A DNA stretch of 64,000 bases from Psychrobacillus sp. OK028 (GCF_900103605.1 NZ_FNHY01000008.1:172807-236806), one strand, 5' to 3'. Counted from the stretch's first letter, positions 1 to 9,320 are shown. A program made the numbers and translations. Notes: generated from the letters alone by a model not told the origin.

Positions 1-1
1 A

Positions 2-328
2 TTGGTAGGTTTTATTTCTGTAGGTTTTATTTCTTATGAAGATACAAGTGAATTGATTGATATATGTAGACTTGTAGTGGACCCTAATCATTTTCGGAAA
101 GGGATTGCATCGGAATTATTGAACTATCTATTAACAGTCATAGCTAATGATAAAAAGGTAGTTGTATCAACTGGTGCAAAAAATGTACCTGCAATCATGT
201 TATATGAGAGATATAATTTTAAAAAATTTGCGGAAATTGAAGTAGAACCGGATTTCTATATCACACAACTGGTATATGAGGGAAAAAAAGATTTATTGAA
301 TATGAATATTCATTTTGATATATCCTAA
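2..328 (+). CDS. GNAT-family N-acetyltransferase, 5'-truncated by window edge
   Basis: Only the last 108 residues are visible; the frame is open at the window edge, so the start lies outside. The segment around VDPNHFRKGIASELL is the acetyl-CoA pyrophosphate-binding motif A of GNAT enzymes (R/Q-x-x-G-x-A), and the following strand-helix with AIMLYERYNF is the usual C-terminal GNAT motif. It should transfer an acetyl group from acetyl-CoA to an amine, but the substrate cannot be told. It ends directly in a terminator, so it is a separate transcription unit from ctsR. The family is fairly certain; the function is unknown. Confidence 0.7.
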   Translation: MVGFISVGFISYEDTSELIDICRLVVDPNHFRKGIASELLNYLLTVIANDKKVVVSTGAKNVPAIMLYERYNFKKFAEIEVEPDFYITQLVYEGKKDLLNMNIHFDIS

Positions 329-357
329 ACTACAAACGACTGTTTGTAGTTTTTTCT
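327..357 (+). terminator. Rho-independent terminator after the acetyltransferase gene
   Basis: An 11-bp perfect inverted repeat (AAACTACAAAC / GTTTGTAGTTT) with a 4-base loop is followed by a T run. The left arm begins inside the stop codon of the acetyltransferase. Confidence 0.85.
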
Positions 358-382
358 TCTTTTTAAGGGCAAATCGTATCAA

Positions 383-411
383 TTGCACATGCGAAAAATT
401 CTCGTTATAAT
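383..411 (+). promoter_or_regulatory. Sigma-A promoter of the ctsR operon
   Basis: TTGCAC (383-388) and a perfect TATAAT (406-411) are separated by 17 bases. The CtsR operator begins 3 bases downstream of the -10, so bound CtsR would cover the transcription start. Confidence 0.8.
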
Positions 412-413
412 AT

Positions 414-430
414 AGTCAAAGTTAGTCAAA
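414..430 (+). promoter_or_regulatory. CtsR operator (heptad direct repeat)
   Basis: AGTCAAA-GTT-AGTCAAA is a tandem heptad with a 3-base spacer. It matches the known CtsR box (R-GTCAAA-NAN-R-GTCAAA) except in the middle base of the spacer. Its position right after the -10 fits autorepression of the heat-shock operon. Confidence 0.9.
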
Positions 431-456
431 GTCAGTTTGTGAGAAGAGGTGAGAAG

Positions 457-930
457 ATGAAAAATATATCTGACATAATTGAAGGGTATTTGAAGGCAAT
501 TATAGAAGAAGGAAGTAAGGAACAAATTGAAATTAAGCGAAGTGAAATTGCAGAAAAATTTCAGTGTGTCCCATCTCAAATAAATTATGTAATCAATACA
601 CGATTTACCCAAGACCGCGGATACTTAGTAGAAAGTAAACGAGGTGGAGGGGGATATATTCGAATCCTCCGCGTTCGAGCTCATACAAAAGCTGATTTAA
701 TAGAGCATATTATACAAACACTAGAAAATGGGGCTTCTGAATCTGTGACGGAAGATATCGTTTTTCGGTTAATCGATGAGGATGTTATTTCTAAGCGCGA
801 AGCAAAACTCATTTTAGCAGCTTTAAATCGAACAACTCTTGCTATTCCGCTACCAGCAAGAGATGAACTACGGTCACGTATTTTATGTGCCATGTTATTA
901 ACACTAAAATACGAAAAAAGTGAAAAATGA
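457..930 (+). CDS. ctsR: Transcriptional repressor CtsR
   Basis: 157-residue class III heat-shock repressor that controls clp genes. The DNA-binding part is visible: helix-turn-helix around RSEIAEKFQCVPSQINYVI (about residues 27-46) and the glycine-rich wing ESKRGGGGYIRI (about 62-73) that enters the minor groove. The C-terminal half matches the dimerisation and McsB-recognition part, with the conserved ISKREAKL stretch. ATG 457 is chosen because AGAGGTGAG lies just upstream and the protein then starts MKNISDIIEGYL as in relatives; an in-frame GTG at 439 lacks a ribosome-binding site. First gene of ctsR-mcsA-mcsB-clpC. Confidence 0.97.
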   Translation: MKNISDIIEGYLKAIIEEGSKEQIEIKRSEIAEKFQCVPSQINYVINTRFTQDRGYLVESKRGGGGYIRILRVRAHTKADLIEHIIQTLENGASESVTEDIVFRLIDEDVISKREAKLILAALNRTTLAIPLPARDELRSRILCAMLLTLKYEKSEK

Positions 931-947
931 ACGGGGTGTGTTGAAAG

Positions 948-1493
948 GTGATTTGTGAAAATTGTAAGCAAAGACCAGCGAAAGTAACGGTTACGCAAGT
1001 GCATAATGGTGAACACTTTGAAAGACATTATTGTGAGGTCTGTGCAAATAGCCTCCACCCGTTTTATGTAGAGTACAAACAAGATCCATTATCTCTACAT
1101 CAACTATTATCGAACTGGTTTAGTCAAACAGAACAACAACCAATGCAACAAAAACAACAAAAAAACATGATTGTTTGCGATGAATGTGGTTGGTCAATTC
1201 AGCGGTTTTTAGACGAAGGAAAATTTGGTTGTGCAAATTGCTACCACAGCTTCCGTCCCCAGTTACCAAATGTATTTAAAAGACTTCATAATGGCAATAC
1301 GACGCATATTGGAAAGGCTCCAGGTGCGCTAGGGGAAAAAATTGCTATAAAAAAACGTATAGAAATAATTCGCTCACAAATGAAAGAAGCGATTGATAGT
1401 GAAAGCTTTGAGGAAGCCGCAAAGCTGAGAGATGAAGCTAGGGACTTGGAAAGTCAACTTTCTACAGGAGGTGACCAAACTGATGTCAATTGA
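948..1493 (+). CDS. mcsA: Protein-arginine kinase activator McsA
   Basis: 181-residue zinc protein that activates the arginine kinase McsB and couples it to CtsR and ClpC. Visible CXXC pairs: CENC (3-6), CEVC (about 28-31), CDEC and CANC in the middle, consistent with two treble-clef or zinc-ribbon units. The C-terminus (about residues 140-176) is a UVR-type helical hairpin (EAAKLRDEARDLE). The start is GTG 948, with GGGGTG about nine bases upstream. Its end overlaps mcsB by 11 bases, implying translational coupling. Confidence 0.96.
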   Translation: MICENCKQRPAKVTVTQVHNGEHFERHYCEVCANSLHPFYVEYKQDPLSLHQLLSNWFSQTEQQPMQQKQQKNMIVCDECGWSIQRFLDEGKFGCANCYHSFRPQLPNVFKRLHNGNTTHIGKAPGALGEKIAIKKRIEIIRSQMKEAIDSESFEEAAKLRDEARDLESQLSTGGDQTDVN

Positions 1494-2577
1494 TCACTTT
1501 TTAGATAACTCCATTTCTAGTTGGATGGCTGGAGAAGGAAAGCATTCAGATATTGTGATGAGTACAAGAATACGGTTAGCTCGAAATCTGAATGGCTATC
1601 GTTTTCCTTTAGCATTTACAGAAGATGAGGCGCATAAAATTGACCAATCTGTTTCTGCCACCTTGCTAGATGCAAGTGACGAATTGCAGATGCAATTTTC
1701 TTCCATTCATATAAAGGATGTATCAGAACTAAGTCGTCAAGTATTAGTAGAAAAACATTTGATTAGTCCAAAGCTTGCGAACTCCCCGATGACTGGCTCG
1801 GTTTTGTTGTCGGATGATGAATCTGTTAGTGTGATGGTCAACGAAGAAGATCATATACGGATACAATGCCTTTTTCCAGGCCTACAAATTCAAGAAGCCT
1901 ACGCACAGGCAGATGAATTAGATCGTGTATTAGATAAGGAATTACCGTATGCGTTCGACGAGCAGTTTGGTTATTTAACAAGCTGTCCTACCAATACTGG
2001 TACTGGTCTACGTGCATCTGTCATGATGCATTTACCAGCATTAACGATGACAAAGCAAATGAATAGAATTGTAACGATTATATCAAGACTAGGAATGGTC
2101 GTTAGAGGAATTTACGGAGAAGGTAGTGAAGCGCTCGGTAATGTATATCAAGTGTCCAACCAAACCACACTTGGTAAGTCAGAAGAAGACATACTTGCTG
2201 ATCTTCAGAGTATTACCGAACAAATTATTCAAAAAGAAAGAGAAGCACGAGATGCACTTATAAAGCATTCAGCCAATACACTAGAAGACCGACTATATCG
2301 ATCTTTAGGAACTTTATCATTTGCTCGTATTATGGCAACCGATGAAGCAGCAAGATGCCTATCAGATGTACGATTAGGGATTGATATGGGACTCATAGAA
2401 GATGTGGATGTATCTATCTTGAATGAATGTATGGTGTTTATGCAACCAGGATTCCTACAAAAATATGCAGGAACTTCATTGAATACCTCCGAGCGGGATA
2501 TGTTTCGCGCGAAGCTGTTAAGGGAACGATTGCAAAAAGAAGAAAAACAGAAAACAAAAGGAGAGGAATCTGAATGA
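1483..2577 (+). CDS. mcsB: Protein-arginine kinase McsB
   Basis: 364-residue phosphagen-kinase-fold enzyme that phosphorylates arginines on CtsR and damaged proteins, marking them for ClpCP. Key motifs: STRIRLARN near residue 27 (ATP and guanidinium site) and [11 protein letters not shown] around 167, where Cys168 corresponds to the catalytic cysteine region. The C-terminal part carries the phosphoarginine-sensing pocket. ATG 1483 follows a strong AGGAGGTGA inside the end of mcsA. Its stop overlaps the clpC start (ATGA), so all four genes are tightly coupled. Confidence 0.97.
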   Translation: MSIDHFLDNSISSWMAGEGKHSDIVMSTRIRLARNLNGYRFPLAFTEDEAHKIDQSVSATLLDASDELQMQFSSIHIKDVSELSRQVLVEKHLISPKLANSPMTGSVLLSDDESVSVMVNEEDHIRIQCLFPGLQIQEAYAQADELDRVLDKELPYAFDEQFGYLTSCPTNTGTGLRASVMMHLPALTMTKQMNRIVTIISRLGMVVRGIYGEGSEALGNVYQVSNQTTLGKSEEDILADLQSITEQIIQKEREARDALIKHSANTLEDRLYRSLGTLSFARIMATDEAARCLSDVRLGIDMGLIEDVDVSILNECMVFMQPGFLQKYAGTSLNTSERDMFRAKLLRERLQKEEKQKTKGEESE

Positions 2578-5021
2578 TGTTTAATCGTTTTACACAAAGA
2601 TCTCAAAAAGTATTACAACTAGCACAAGAAGAGGCTATTCGCTTAAAGCATGAATCTATAGGGACGGAACATATATTACTTGGTCTTATCCGAGAAGGTA
2701 GTGGAATTGCTGCTAAAGCATTAGAAGCAATAGAAGTAGACTTGAAAGTAATCGAAGCGGGAATCGAGGAACTAGTAGGAGCGGGTAAAGAAGAAGTTGG
2801 ACCTATCGTTAACTACACACCTCGTGCGAAAAAAGTGATTGAACTTTCAGTAGATGAGTCTCGAAAATTAGGGCATTCGTATATTGGAACTGAGCATCTA
2901 TTGCTTGCACTTATCCGTGAAGGAGAAGGTGTAGCCGCTCGTGTTCTAAACAATGCAGGAGTAAGTTTAAACAAAGCTCGTCAACAAGTGCTTCAATTAT
3001 TAGGAAGCACAGAGCAAGCTCATAGTAATGGAAACAATGGGGCTGCTCCAGCAAGTACACCAACACTAGATGGTTTAGCTCGTGACTTAACGCAAATTGC
3101 AAGAGAAGGCACACTGGACCCTGTAATTGGTCGTAGTAAAGAAATTACAAGAGTAATTGAAATCTTAGCTCGTCGTACAAAAAACAACCCAGTTCTAATT
3201 GGAGAACCAGGTGTTGGTAAAACAGCTATTGCTGAAGGGCTAGCACAGCAAATTGTACAAAATGAAGTGCCTGAAATCCTACGCGATAAACGAGTGATGA
3301 CACTTGATATGGGTACGGTTGTTGCTGGTACAAAATATCGTGGGGAATTTGAAGATCGTTTGAAAAAAGTGATGGATGAAATTCGCCAAGCGGGCAATGT
3401 TATCTTATTCATAGATGAACTTCATACGTTAATTGGTGCAGGTGGAGCAGAGGGTGCTATTGATGCTTCGAATATTTTGAAACCAGCTCTTGCTCGTGGA
3501 GAAATTCAATGTATCGGTGCGACAACGCTAGATGAATATAGAAAATATATTGAAAAGGATGCAGCGCTTGAGCGTCGTTTCCAACCAATTCAAGTAGATG
3601 AGCCTTCTGTTGAGGAAGCTATCCAAATTATTTACGGTTTACGTGATCGTTATGAAGCGCATCATCGTGTGAAAATTACAGATGCAGCGGTAGAAGCTGC
3701 TGTGAAAATGTCAGATCGTTATATTTCTGATCGTTTCTTACCTGACAAAGCCATCGATTTAATAGATGAAGCGGGGTCTAAAGTTCGTTTACGCTCGTAT
3801 ACAACACCTCCAAATTTAAAAGAATTAGAAACTAAACTAGAAGCTATCCGATCTGAGAAAAATGCAGCAGTGCAAAGTCAGGAATTTGAAAAAGCCGCAT
3901 CATTCCGTGATAAAGAACAAAAGCTTAAAGATGAACTAGAAAAAATGAAAAACAACTGGAAAGAGAAGCAAGGAAAAGAAGAGTCTGAAGTAACAATAGA
4001 TGATATTGCTGCAGTTGTGTCTATGTGGACTGGAGTACCGGTTTCTAAGCTGGCACAAACTGAATCTGAAAAGTTATTAAAACTAGAAGATAAATTACAT
4101 GAAAGAGTTATTGGTCAAAGTGAAGCAGTGGACGCAATTTCAAGAGCTATTCGTCGTGCACGTGCAGGCTTGAAAGATCCAAAACGTCCTATTGGCTCAT
4201 TTATTTTCTTAGGTCCTACTGGTGTAGGTAAAACAGAGCTTGCTCGTGCGTTAGCAGAAGTGATGTTTGGAGACGAGGATGCGATGATTCGAGTAGATAT
4301 GTCTGAGTATATGGAGAAGCATTCCACTTCCCGTCTAGTTGGTTCTCCTCCAGGATATGTCGGGTTTGACGATGGTGGACAATTGACAGAAAAAGTACGT
4401 CGTAAACCATACTCTGTTATCCTATTAGATGAGATTGAAAAAGCACACCCAGATGTCTTTAATATTCTTCTTCAAGTGTTAGAGGATGGACGATTGACTG
4501 ACTCTAAGGGTCGCACAGTAGATTTCCGTAATACGGTAGTCATCATGACATCCAATGTCGGTGCAGATGCACTTAAATTCAACAAATACGTTGGATTTAA
4601 CTTAACGGAAGGCGGTAAGACAGACTATAAAGATATGAAAGGCAAAATGCTAGAAGAATTGAAAAAAGCATTCCGCCCAGAATTCTTAAACCGTCTAGAT
4701 GAAATGATTGTGTTCCATTCTCTTGAAAAAGAGCATTTAAAACAAATTGTTTCACTAATGACAGAACAATTATCAAAACGCTTGAAAGAACAAGGTATTG
4801 AGTTAGAAATTACAGAAGCAGCACAAGAAAAAATTACAACTGAAGGCTATGAACCTGAATATGGTGCGCGTCCTTTACGCCGTGCGATTCAAAAACATGT
4901 TGAAGATCGACTATCCGAAGAGCTTTTAAAAGGAGAAGTATTGAATGGACAGCATGTAATATTTGATGTAGAAGACAACGAGTTTGTTGTTCGCACGAAA
5001 GCTTTAGTCACAGAGGGTTAA
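2574..5021 (+). CDS. clpC: AAA+ unfoldase ClpC
   Basis: 815-residue Hsp100 unfoldase that partners with ClpP and degrades McsB-marked proteins, including CtsR. Order of parts: two N-terminal Clp repeats (about 1-145), first AAA+ module with Walker A GEPGVGKT (about 209), a middle domain with a UVR-like segment [15 protein letters not shown] (about 435-450) that binds adaptors, and a second AAA+ module with Walker A GPTGVGKT (about 547). The length is typical (about 810). Start ATG 2574 sits in an ATGA overlap with mcsB and is followed by a second ATG; MMFNRFT matches family starts. Confidence 0.98.
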   Translation: MMFNRFTQRSQKVLQLAQEEAIRLKHESIGTEHILLGLIREGSGIAAKALEAIEVDLKVIEAGIEELVGAGKEEVGPIVNYTPRAKKVIELSVDESRKLGHSYIGTEHLLLALIREGEGVAARVLNNAGVSLNKARQQVLQLLGSTEQAHSNGNNGAAPASTPTLDGLARDLTQIAREGTLDPVIGRSKEITRVIEILARRTKNNPVLIGEPGVGKTAIAEGLAQQIVQNEVPEILRDKRVMTLDMGTVVAGTKYRGEFEDRLKKVMDEIRQAGNVILFIDELHTLIGAGGAEGAIDASNILKPALARGEIQCIGATTLDEYRKYIEKDAALERRFQPIQVDEPSVEEAIQIIYGLRDRYEAHHRVKITDAAVEAAVKMSDRYISDRFLPDKAIDLIDEAGSKVRLRSYTTPPNLKELETKLEAIRSEKNAAVQSQEFEKAASFRDKEQKLKDELEKMKNNWKEKQGKEESEVTIDDIAAVVSMWTGVPVSKLAQTESEKLLKLEDKLHERVIGQSEAVDAISRAIRRARAGLKDPKRPIGSFIFLGPTGVGKTELARALAEVMFGDEDAMIRVDMSEYMEKHSTSRLVGSPPGYVGFDDGGQLTEKVRRKPYSVILLDEIEKAHPDVFNILLQVLEDGRLTDSKGRTVDFRNTVVIMTSNVGADALKFNKYVGFNLTEGGKTDYKDMKGKMLEELKKAFRPEFLNRLDEMIVFHSLEKEHLKQIVSLMTEQLSKRLKEQGIELEITEAAQEKITTEGYEPEYGARPLRRAIQKHVEDRLSEELLKGEVLNGQHVIFDVEDNEFVVRTKALVTEG

Positions 5022-5027
5022 TATTGC

Positions 5028-5062
5028 GGGCATTCCGAAAAAATTCCGGAATGCCCTTTTTT
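5028..5062 (+). terminator. Rho-independent terminator of the ctsR operon
   Basis: GGGCATTCCG pairs with CGGAATGCCC around an A-rich loop, followed directly by six T. It ends the heat-shock operon 7 bases after the clpC stop. Confidence 0.95.
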
Positions 5063-5067
5063 ATAAG

Positions 5068-5184
5068 TGTCTAGCTCCAGCGCCTAGCCCCTCGAGTCGC
5101 TTCAGACTTGCGAATAAAGGCAAAGAACGCCTTTATTGCAATTCTTCCAGCGCTTGTGGGGCTTGGATAGGCGCTTGCGCTTTT
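5068..5184. repeat. Structured repeat element, copy 1 (upstream of radA)
   Basis: About 117 bases beginning GTCTAGCTCC and ending GCGCTTTT, with a second copy at 6663-6779 on the other side of radA (roughly 85 percent identical by eye). It folds as a long imperfect hairpin: GCGCCTAGCCCC pairs with GGGGC...TAGGCGC at the ends, CGCT with AGCG further in, and ATAAAGGC with GCCTTTAT at the tip. Differences between the copies fall in paired positions on both arms. It resembles a repeat common in Bacillaceae intergenic regions; that link is from memory. Confidence 0.85.
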
Positions 5185-5207
5185 CGTTATACATATTAGG
5201 AGGTATT

Positions 5208-6578
5208 ATGGCTAAAAAGAAAACGAAATTTATGTGTAACTCATGTGGTTATGAATCTGCAAAATGGATGGGGAGATGTCCCGGATGTGGTGATTGGAAC
5301 ACGATGGTAGAAGAAACTGAAATAGTTTCCAAAGGTCCAAAACGTTCCTTTCAGCACTCAGAAGGCACAGCGCAAAAGGCTACTCCGATTATTTCAGTAA
5401 TCACACAAGAAGAACCACGGGTGACAACAGACTTTGCTGAATTGAATCGTGTGCTAGGTGGAGGGATTGTACCGGGGGCGCTCGTTTTAATAGGTGGAGA
5501 TCCGGGTATAGGGAAGTCCACACTTCTGTTACAGGTTTCAGCTTTACTTGCCAATAAAGGAGAGCGAGTGCTGTATATTTCGGGTGAGGAATCCATCCGT
5601 CAGACAAAGCTCCGTGCAGAACGCTTAGGAGTGACATCAGCTGAGCTTTATATCTACTCTGAAACCAACCTGGAGTTAATCAATGAAACTATTGAGAGTG
5701 TAGAGCCTAAATTTGTCATTGTGGATTCTATTCAAACTGTTCATCATCCTGAAGTGACTAGTGCACCTGGTAGTGTATCGCAAGTTCGAGAATGTACAGC
5801 AGAGCTTATGCGAATAGCCAAAACCAAAAATGTAGCAATCTTTTTAGTGGGACATGTAACAAAAGAAGGTCAAATTGCAGGTCCACGCATATTGGAACAT
5901 ATGGTAGACACCGTTTTGTACTTTGAAGGAGAACGTCACCATACGTATCGTATTTTAAGATCTCAGAAAAACCGTTTTGGCTCTACGAATGAAATTGCCA
6001 TTTTTGAAATGGTTCAATCTGGTTTAAAAGAAGTACTTAATCCTTCTGAATTGTTTTTGCAGGAGCGATCTCACGGGGCAGCGGGTTCTGCCATTGTTGC
6101 CTCTATGGAAGGTACTAGACCTATATTAGTAGAAATTCAAGCGTTAGTGACTCAATCTAGCTTTAATTATCCGAAACGTATGGCTACTGGTATTGATCAA
6201 AATCGTGTTTCTCTACTAATGGCGGTCCTGGAAAAGAGAATGGGATTATTACTTCAAACGCAAGATGCTTATATAAAAGTTGCTGGAGGAGTAAAATTAG
6301 ACGAACCTGCAATCGATTTAGCCGTCCTAGTAAGTATCGTCTCTAGTTTCCGAGATACAGGGGTCACACCGACAGATTGTTTTATCGGGGAAATCGGATT
6401 AACTGGAGAAGTAAGAAGGGTGTCTAGAATTGAACAGCGTGTGCTAGAGGCTGCCAAGCTTGGCTTTAACAGAGCGATTGTTCCAGCCTCAAATCTAGGA
6501 GGTTGGGATTATCCAGAAGGCATACAAATTATAGGGATTGAGACAGTTAACGAGGCGATGAAAATAGCATTTTCATAA
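5208..6578 (+). CDS. radA: DNA repair protein RadA (Sms)
   Basis: 456-residue RecA-like ATPase and branch-migration helicase acting in recombinational repair and transformation. Visible: N-terminal C4 zinc finger (CNSC...CPGC, about residues 10-25), Walker [11 protein letters not shown] (about 95), the RadA-specific KNRFG motif (about 253) and a C-terminal Lon-protease-like domain. ATG 5208 follows TTAGGAGGT; in-frame codons further upstream lie in the repeat and do not resemble RadA. In Bacillus radA is followed at once by disA; here it is followed by a terminator and a second repeat copy. Confidence 0.97.
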   Translation: MAKKKTKFMCNSCGYESAKWMGRCPGCGDWNTMVEETEIVSKGPKRSFQHSEGTAQKATPIISVITQEEPRVTTDFAELNRVLGGGIVPGALVLIGGDPGIGKSTLLLQVSALLANKGERVLYISGEESIRQTKLRAERLGVTSAELYIYSETNLELINETIESVEPKFVIVDSIQTVHHPEVTSAPGSVSQVRECTAELMRIAKTKNVAIFLVGHVTKEGQIAGPRILEHMVDTVLYFEGERHHTYRILRSQKNRFGSTNEIAIFEMVQSGLKEVLNPSELFLQERSHGAAGSAIVASMEGTRPILVEIQALVTQSSFNYPKRMATGIDQNRVSLLMAVLEKRMGLLLQTQDAYIKVAGGVKLDEPAIDLAVLVSIVSSFRDTGVTPTDCFIGEIGLTGEVRRVSRIEQRVLEAAKLGFNRAIVPASNLGGWDYPEGIQIIGIETVNEAMKIAFS

Positions 6579-6612
6579 TTAGTACACGAGTAAATGCTAA
6601 CTAGCTAGCTAT

Positions 6613-6658
6613 AGACGCTATCCGTGCACTTGCTACAGGGTGGCGTCTTGGTTTTCTG
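6613..6658 (+). terminator. Probable rho-independent terminator after radA
   Basis: AGACGCTATCC (6613-6623) pairs with GGGTGGCGTCT (6638-6648), allowing G-U pairs, then TTGGTTTTCTG. The T run is interrupted, so termination may be partial. Confidence 0.6.
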
Positions 6659-6662
6659 TTCG

Positions 6663-6779
6663 GTCTAGCTCCGGCGCCCAGCCCCTCGAGTCGTTTCAGA
6701 ATGTCGAATAAAGGCAAAGGACGCCTTTATCGTCATTCTTCCAACGCTTGTCGGGGCTTGAGTGGGCACCTGCGCTTTT
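6663..6779. repeat. Structured repeat element, copy 2 (downstream of radA)
   Basis: Second copy of the element at 5068-5184, same orientation, again GTCTAGCTCC to GCGCTTTT. Three stem segments differ from copy 1 by paired changes: CCTA/TAGG becomes CCCA/TGGG, CGCT/AGCG becomes CGTT/AACG, and TTGC/GCAA becomes AATG-CG/CG-CATT. This argues that the folded shape, not just the sequence, is kept. Confidence 0.85.
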
Positions 6780-6784
6780 CTGAT

Positions 6785-6814
6785 TAGACTTATTGTGAAA
6801 GTTGGAAGTATAAT
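6785..6814 (+). promoter_or_regulatory. Possible promoter of yacL
   Basis: A perfect TATAAT at 6809-6814 lies 23 bases upstream of the TTG start. A weak TAGACT (6785-6790) stands 18 bases before it. The -10 is convincing, the -35 is not. Confidence 0.5.
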
Positions 6815-6836
6815 GAAATAAATGGAGGTGGCATAT

Positions 6837-7919
6837 TTGTTAAAATGGATTATTCAAATTGCGTTTGTTTTAATTGGTGGAACATTGGGTTTACTATTCT
6901 TACCGCACTTATACGAGCTTTTTAATTTATCTGACAACCCTTGGATTCACAATCCGTATATTTCTGTTTTAGTTGGAGCATTTTTGTTATACGTGGCCGC
7001 ATTATTTATGACCGATTACTTAATTAACTTTATCAAGTGGATGGAGGAGCGGTTATTAAAAGCCCCTATTGGAGATTTGTTATTCGGAACGCTTGGTCTA
7101 GTAATAGGATTAATCGTTGCCTTTTTCCTAGGTTCTGCGCTTAATAATATCGCGATACTAGGCTCGGTTGTGCCCGTATTATTGTCAATTGTTTTGGGAT
7201 ACTTAGGATTTCAAGTTGGGTTTAAAAAGCGTGATGAGCTTCTACAGGTTTTTACTCCCTCTAAACAAAATAGTAGCAAAAAGAAAACAGTGGAAGATGA
7301 TAACCAAGAATTGAGTCTAGGAACTTATAAATTGTTGGATACAAGTGTTATTATTGATGGACGTATTGCTGATATTTCGACAACGGGATTTATCGAAGGA
7401 GTTTTTGTTGTTCCACAATTCGTTTTAACTGAGCTACAGCATATTGCAGATTCTTCGGATACGCTTAAACGAACTAGAGGTCGTCGGGGTTTAGATGTAC
7501 TGAAAAAACTACAAACAGAACGAGCTTCCGCCGTGTTAATCGTGGAAGAAGACTTTGAGGATATCCAAGAGGTAGATTTAAAATTAGTTCGTCTCGCTAA
7601 AAAGATGAATGGAATCGTTGTTACAAATGATTTCAATTTAAACAAGGTTTGTGACCTGCACCAAGTACGGGTTTTGAATATTAATGATTTAGCAAATGCC
7701 GTAAAGCCGGTCGTTATTCCCGGGGAAATAATGCATGTTGTTGTCATTAAAGATGGTAAAGAGCACAATCAAGGTGTTGCATATCTAGATGATGGGACGA
7801 TGATTGTAGTGGAAGGTGGTAAAGCATATATAGGACAGGCTATAAATGTAGAAGTGACAAGTGTGCTTCAAACATCGGCGGGTCGGATGATATTTGCAAA
7901 ACCACAAGACTCGAAATAA
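6837..7919 (+). CDS. yacL: Membrane-anchored PIN/TRAM domain protein YacL
   Basis: 360 residues: four hydrophobic N-terminal segments (about residues 1-140), then a PIN nuclease-like domain (starts near LLDTSVIIDGRIADI, with acidic residues and VVTNDFNLNKV), then a C-terminal TRAM RNA-binding domain (about 285-350). The PIN-TRAM pair suggests an RNA-related role at the membrane, but the substrate is not known to me. TTG 6837 is chosen because GGAGGTGG lies 5-6 bases upstream and the protein then starts MLKWIIQIAF as in relatives. An ATG at 6822 overlaps that ribosome-binding site. Confidence 0.9.
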   Translation: MLKWIIQIAFVLIGGTLGLLFLPHLYELFNLSDNPWIHNPYISVLVGAFLLYVAALFMTDYLINFIKWMEERLLKAPIGDLLFGTLGLVIGLIVAFFLGSALNNIAILGSVVPVLLSIVLGYLGFQVGFKKRDELLQVFTPSKQNSSKKKTVEDDNQELSLGTYKLLDTSVIIDGRIADISTTGFIEGVFVVPQFVLTELQHIADSSDTLKRTRGRRGLDVLKKLQTERASAVLIVEEDFEDIQEVDLKLVRLAKKMNGIVVTNDFNLNKVCDLHQVRVLNINDLANAVKPVVIPGEIMHVVVIKDGKEHNQGVAYLDDGTMIVVEGGKAYIGQAINVEVTSVLQTSAGRMIFAKPQDSK

Positions 7920-7924
7920 CGAAG

Positions 7925-7962
7925 AAGGGTTGTTTCCTTTTTAAAAGGAATACGCCCTTTTT
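7925..7962 (+). terminator. Hairpin with T run between yacL and ispD
   Basis: AAGGG...CCCTT encloses an inner TTCCTTTT/AAAAGGAA arm pair and is followed by five T. It may lower read-through from yacL into ispDF. Confidence 0.75.
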
Positions 7963-7985
7963 CTGTGTGATGGAGGATCATTAAC

Positions 7986-8678
7986 ATGTTGTATACTGTT
8001 TTAATACCAGCTGCAGGTAGTGGGAAGCGAATGGGTGCCGATAAAAATAAATTATTTTTGGAGCTACGGAATATTCCTATTTTGGTACATACTTTAAGAG
8101 TTTTTGACAAAGATCCTAATTGTGAACAAATTGTATTAGCTGTGAAAAAGACGGAACAACTATTCATTGAACAGCTATTAATGGATTATCGCATTACGAA
8201 GGTTTCTGCCATTGTAGAGGGCGGTGAAGAACGGCAGCATAGTGTATATGCTGCTTTAAAAGTAGTTACATCTAAAGAAGTAATTCTCGTTCATGATGCA
8301 GCAAGACCATTTATTCATCAGGAAGTAATAGAACAATTAGTAAAAGCAGCAGGTGCTTCTGGGGCAGCAGTTGCAGCAGTTCGGGCAAAAGATACAATGA
8401 AAAAAGTAGAAGATGGTATAATTCAAGAAACAGTCGATCGAGAAAGCTTATGGATTATTCAAACGCCTCAAGCATTTCAATATGCATTATTAGAAAAAGC
8501 AGAAAGACTAGCAGAAGCAGAAAAGTTTCTTGGGACAGATGAAGCAATGCTCGTAGAAAGACTAGGAGAGCGTGTTCATATTGTTGATAGTACCTATGAT
8601 AATGTAAAAATGACAACGAGTGAAGATCTTCTATATGGAGAGGCTATTTTAAATAAGCGGGAGCAGGAGGAACAATAA
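7986..8678 (+). CDS. ispD: 2-C-methyl-D-erythritol 4-phosphate cytidylyltransferase
   Basis: 230-residue cytosolic enzyme joining CTP and MEP to give CDP-ME, the third step of the MEP isoprenoid pathway. The nucleotide-binding loop PAAGSGKRMGADKNK (about residues 8-22) and the VHDAARPF segment (about residue 104) are diagnostic. Start ATG 7986 follows TGGAGGATC. It abuts ispF with no gap, and the AGGAGG inside its last codons serves ispF, so the two are co-translated. Confidence 0.97.
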   Translation: MLYTVLIPAAGSGKRMGADKNKLFLELRNIPILVHTLRVFDKDPNCEQIVLAVKKTEQLFIEQLLMDYRITKVSAIVEGGEERQHSVYAALKVVTSKEVILVHDAARPFIHQEVIEQLVKAAGASGAAVAAVRAKDTMKKVEDGIIQETVDRESLWIIQTPQAFQYALLEKAERLAEAEKFLGTDEAMLVERLGERVHIVDSTYDNVKMTTSEDLLYGEAILNKREQEEQ

Positions 8679-9158
8679 ATGATGCGAATTGGACAAGGTT
8701 TTGATGTACATGAATTTGCGGATAATCGTCCGTTAATAATAGGTGGGATTGAAATTCCTTATGAAAGAGGGCTAATTGGTCACTCAGATGCAGATGTATT
8801 ACTACATACTGTTACAGATGCCGCTTTAGGTGCGATTGGAGAAGGCGATATTGGTAGACACTTCCCAGACACAGACCCTGAATTCAAGGATGCGGATTCG
8901 GCGAAGCTATTAGAGCATATTTGGAAGCTAGTAGATGCTCGTGGATATAAGTTAGGGAATATAGATTGTACCATTATTGCACAAAAACCAAAAATGGCAC
9001 CATATATTGAAACGATTCGTGAGCGTGTGGCGGAGTTACTTCAAGCGGATGTTTCTCAGGTAAATGTGAAGGCTACCACAACTGAAAAACTTGGATTTAC
9101 AGGGCGCGAAGAAGGAATAGCATCGATGGCTACAATATTGCTTCTTAAGAAGGACTAA
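8679..9158 (+). CDS. ispF: 2-C-methyl-D-erythritol 2,4-cyclodiphosphate synthase
   Basis: 159-residue MEP-pathway enzyme that cyclises CDP-ME-2P to MEcPP, normally as a homotrimer with Zn2+. Metal ligands are visible in GFDVHEF (residues 8-14) and [10 protein letters not shown] (about 35-44); the C-terminal [15 protein letters not shown] is the signature. ATG 8679 directly follows the ispD stop; a second ATG at 8682 is an equally possible start. Confidence 0.97.
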   Translation: MMRIGQGFDVHEFADNRPLIIGGIEIPYERGLIGHSDADVLLHTVTDAALGAIGEGDIGRHFPDTDPEFKDADSAKLLEHIWKLVDARGYKLGNIDCTIIAQKPKMAPYIETIRERVAELLQADVSQVNVKATTTEKLGFTGREEGIASMATILLLKKD

Positions 9159-9200
9159 CTTTAAAAAACATATAAGCAATGGTAGAATGAATGAAGTTTA

Positions 9201-9242
9201 CACTTAATTCAGCAAAAGACCGAAATCTTACTGAATTAAGTG
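9201..9242. other. Perfect 12-bp inverted repeat upstream of gltX
   Basis: CACTTAATTCAG (9201-9212) and CTGAATTAAGTG (9231-9242) are exact reverse complements around an 18-base spacer. There is no T run after it, so it is not a plain terminator. It forms the first of two adjacent hairpins in the ispF-gltX gap. Confidence 0.75.
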
Positions 9243-9250
9243 ATGCCTCC

Positions 9251-9320
9251 GGCGAATGTCATAGATTTTGTAGAGAGTGAATTGAGCAAGCTCAATTCAA
9301 AATCTGGACACAAAAACGCC
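9251..9320. other. Long nested hairpin upstream of gltX
   Basis: Nested arms in order: GGCG/CGCC, GTC/GAC, AGATTT/AAATCT, and a perfect TGAATTGAG/CTCAATTCA with loop CAAG. The arms are symmetrical about one centre with small internal loops. No T-box sequence is present, so this is not a tRNA-sensing leader. It could be a mobile hairpin repeat or a structured leader of gltX. Confidence 0.7.

Noticed and set aside
681..1082. Minus-strand open frame over ctsR and mcsA
   Set aside because: Fully antisense to two well-supported genes, with no ribosome-binding site or family resemblance.
5068..5184. Insertion sequence or transposon ends around radA
   Set aside because: No transposase gene and no target-site duplication seen; the copies are short structured repeats in the same orientation.
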